From Pedosphaera sp. (GTDB lineage Bacteria > Verrucomicrobiota > Verrucomicrobiia > Limisphaerales > UBA9464): a stretch of DNA of 6,208 nt. The stretch covers positions 1 to 6,208 of the forward strand of contig SIAZ01000211.1 in assembly GCA_009695405.1 (NCBI GenBank). The letters run 5' to 3'. Position numbers and translations under genes: made by a program. This document shows, in pieces, positions 6,064 to 6,208 of this stretch. The number at the start of each line of letters is the position of its first letter. Position 1 is the first letter of the stretch. The notes beneath the pieces are model-generated. The model was not told the DNA's origin, did no database searches, and was given only the letters and a program-made list of their open reading frames with translations.

Positions 6064-6208
6064 GTAAGCGTACGCCGAACCCCATGGTTCCCAATTCGCC
6101 TTCTTTGGGTTTAGCCTGAGCGAATGAACTCAATTAAACCGTCTCGGAAGCGGCGTGGTCTTGCTGAAATCCAACTGCTAATCACTGAATTCAAAAGCTC
6201 GGGACTCT
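6064..6208 (+). mobile_element. Left end of an IS66-family insertion sequence (continues past window)
   Basis: The sequence from 6064 begins GTAAGCGTACGCCGAACCCC. IS66-family terminal repeats characteristically start GTAA followed by a GC-rich segment. Sixty bases further in, an IS66-type tnpA starts at 6124, the normal distance and orientation for the left end. Immediately outside 6064 lies the broken minus-strand DUF4338-like frame, so the element appears to have inserted into that gene. The right end and tnpB/tnpC are beyond the window. Confidence 0.6.
6124..6208 (+). CDS. tnpA: IS66-family accessory protein TnpA, N-terminus (partial)
   Basis: The ATG at 6124-6126 opens a frame that remains open to the window edge (28 complete codons). 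It reads MNSIKPSRKRRGLAEIQLLI and then TEFKSSGLS. The basic start, a helix ending in I-x-EF, and the xSGLS turn are the usual opening of IS66 TnpA (Orf1), a small HTH-containing protein encoded ahead of TnpB and the TnpC transposase. TnpA is required for IS66 transposition, though its precise role is not well defined. No Shine-Dalgarno is obvious upstream. The frame is intact as far as visible, unlike the neighbouring remnants, so this insertion is probably the most recent of those in the window. The identification rests on 28 residues and would be strengthened by the downstream sequence. Confidence 0.65.
   Translation, partial: MNSIKPSRKRRGLAEIQLLITEFKSSGL

Noticed and set aside
1..6208. CRISPR array, tRNA, rRNA, riboswitch or toxin-antitoxin/defence operon
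   Set aside because: No regularly spaced direct repeats, no cloverleaf or rRNA segments, and no paired small genes were found. The only defence-related hint is the broken DUF4338-like fragment, which looks more like a transposase relic than a working DruA.

Overview
The window reads as a mobile-element-scarred chromosomal region of a Gram-negative bacterium, most likely a member of the Verrucomicrobiota or a close relative in the PVC group. The best lineage clue is the orphan type II pseudopilin-like gene with both the FTLIELLVVIAIIAILA leader helix and the H-X9-DG motif, a gene class greatly expanded in Verrucomicrobiota, Lentisphaerota and Planctomycetota. The large CvpA-type protein with a long non-CvpA C-terminus fits the same lineage. 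This assignment is inference; there is no rRNA or other phylogenetic marker in the window.

Left edge (1 to about 990): an insertion-sequence graveyard on the plus strand. A short transposase C-terminus (1-120) is followed by the decayed 3' part of an IS21-type istA (about 130-505) and a frameshifted, stop-riddled, truncated istB (508 to about 990). The istB remnant ends within a few bases of the stop codon of the next gene.

Centre (992-4295): two intact, divergently transcribed genes share a 193-base intergenic region. On the minus strand is a 457-residue CvpA-family membrane protein with a large soluble C-terminal part. On the plus strand is a 578-residue M3-family zinc oligoendopeptidase with a complete HEAGH plus downstream Glu active site. 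None of the intact chromosomal genes has a recognisable Shine-Dalgarno sequence, whereas the decayed istB does.

Right part (4296-6208): a 504-base convergent intergenic region holds a small cluster of mutually exclusive inverted repeats. It is followed by a minus-strand pseudopilin-like gene (4800-5639). Upstream of that gene lies a decayed minus-strand gene resembling the DUF4338 (DruA-type) domain found on some transposases. It is interrupted at about 6063/6064 by what looks like the left end of an IS66-family element, whose tnpA starts at 6124 and runs off the window. The right edge is therefore a nested insertion.

No coherent multi-gene pathway is visible: the three intact genes are solitary and functionally unrelated as far as the sequence shows. 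I do not see convincing evidence for a new biological system. The more interesting points are the layered mobile-element history, the unusual architecture of the CvpA-type protein and the structured intergenic element.
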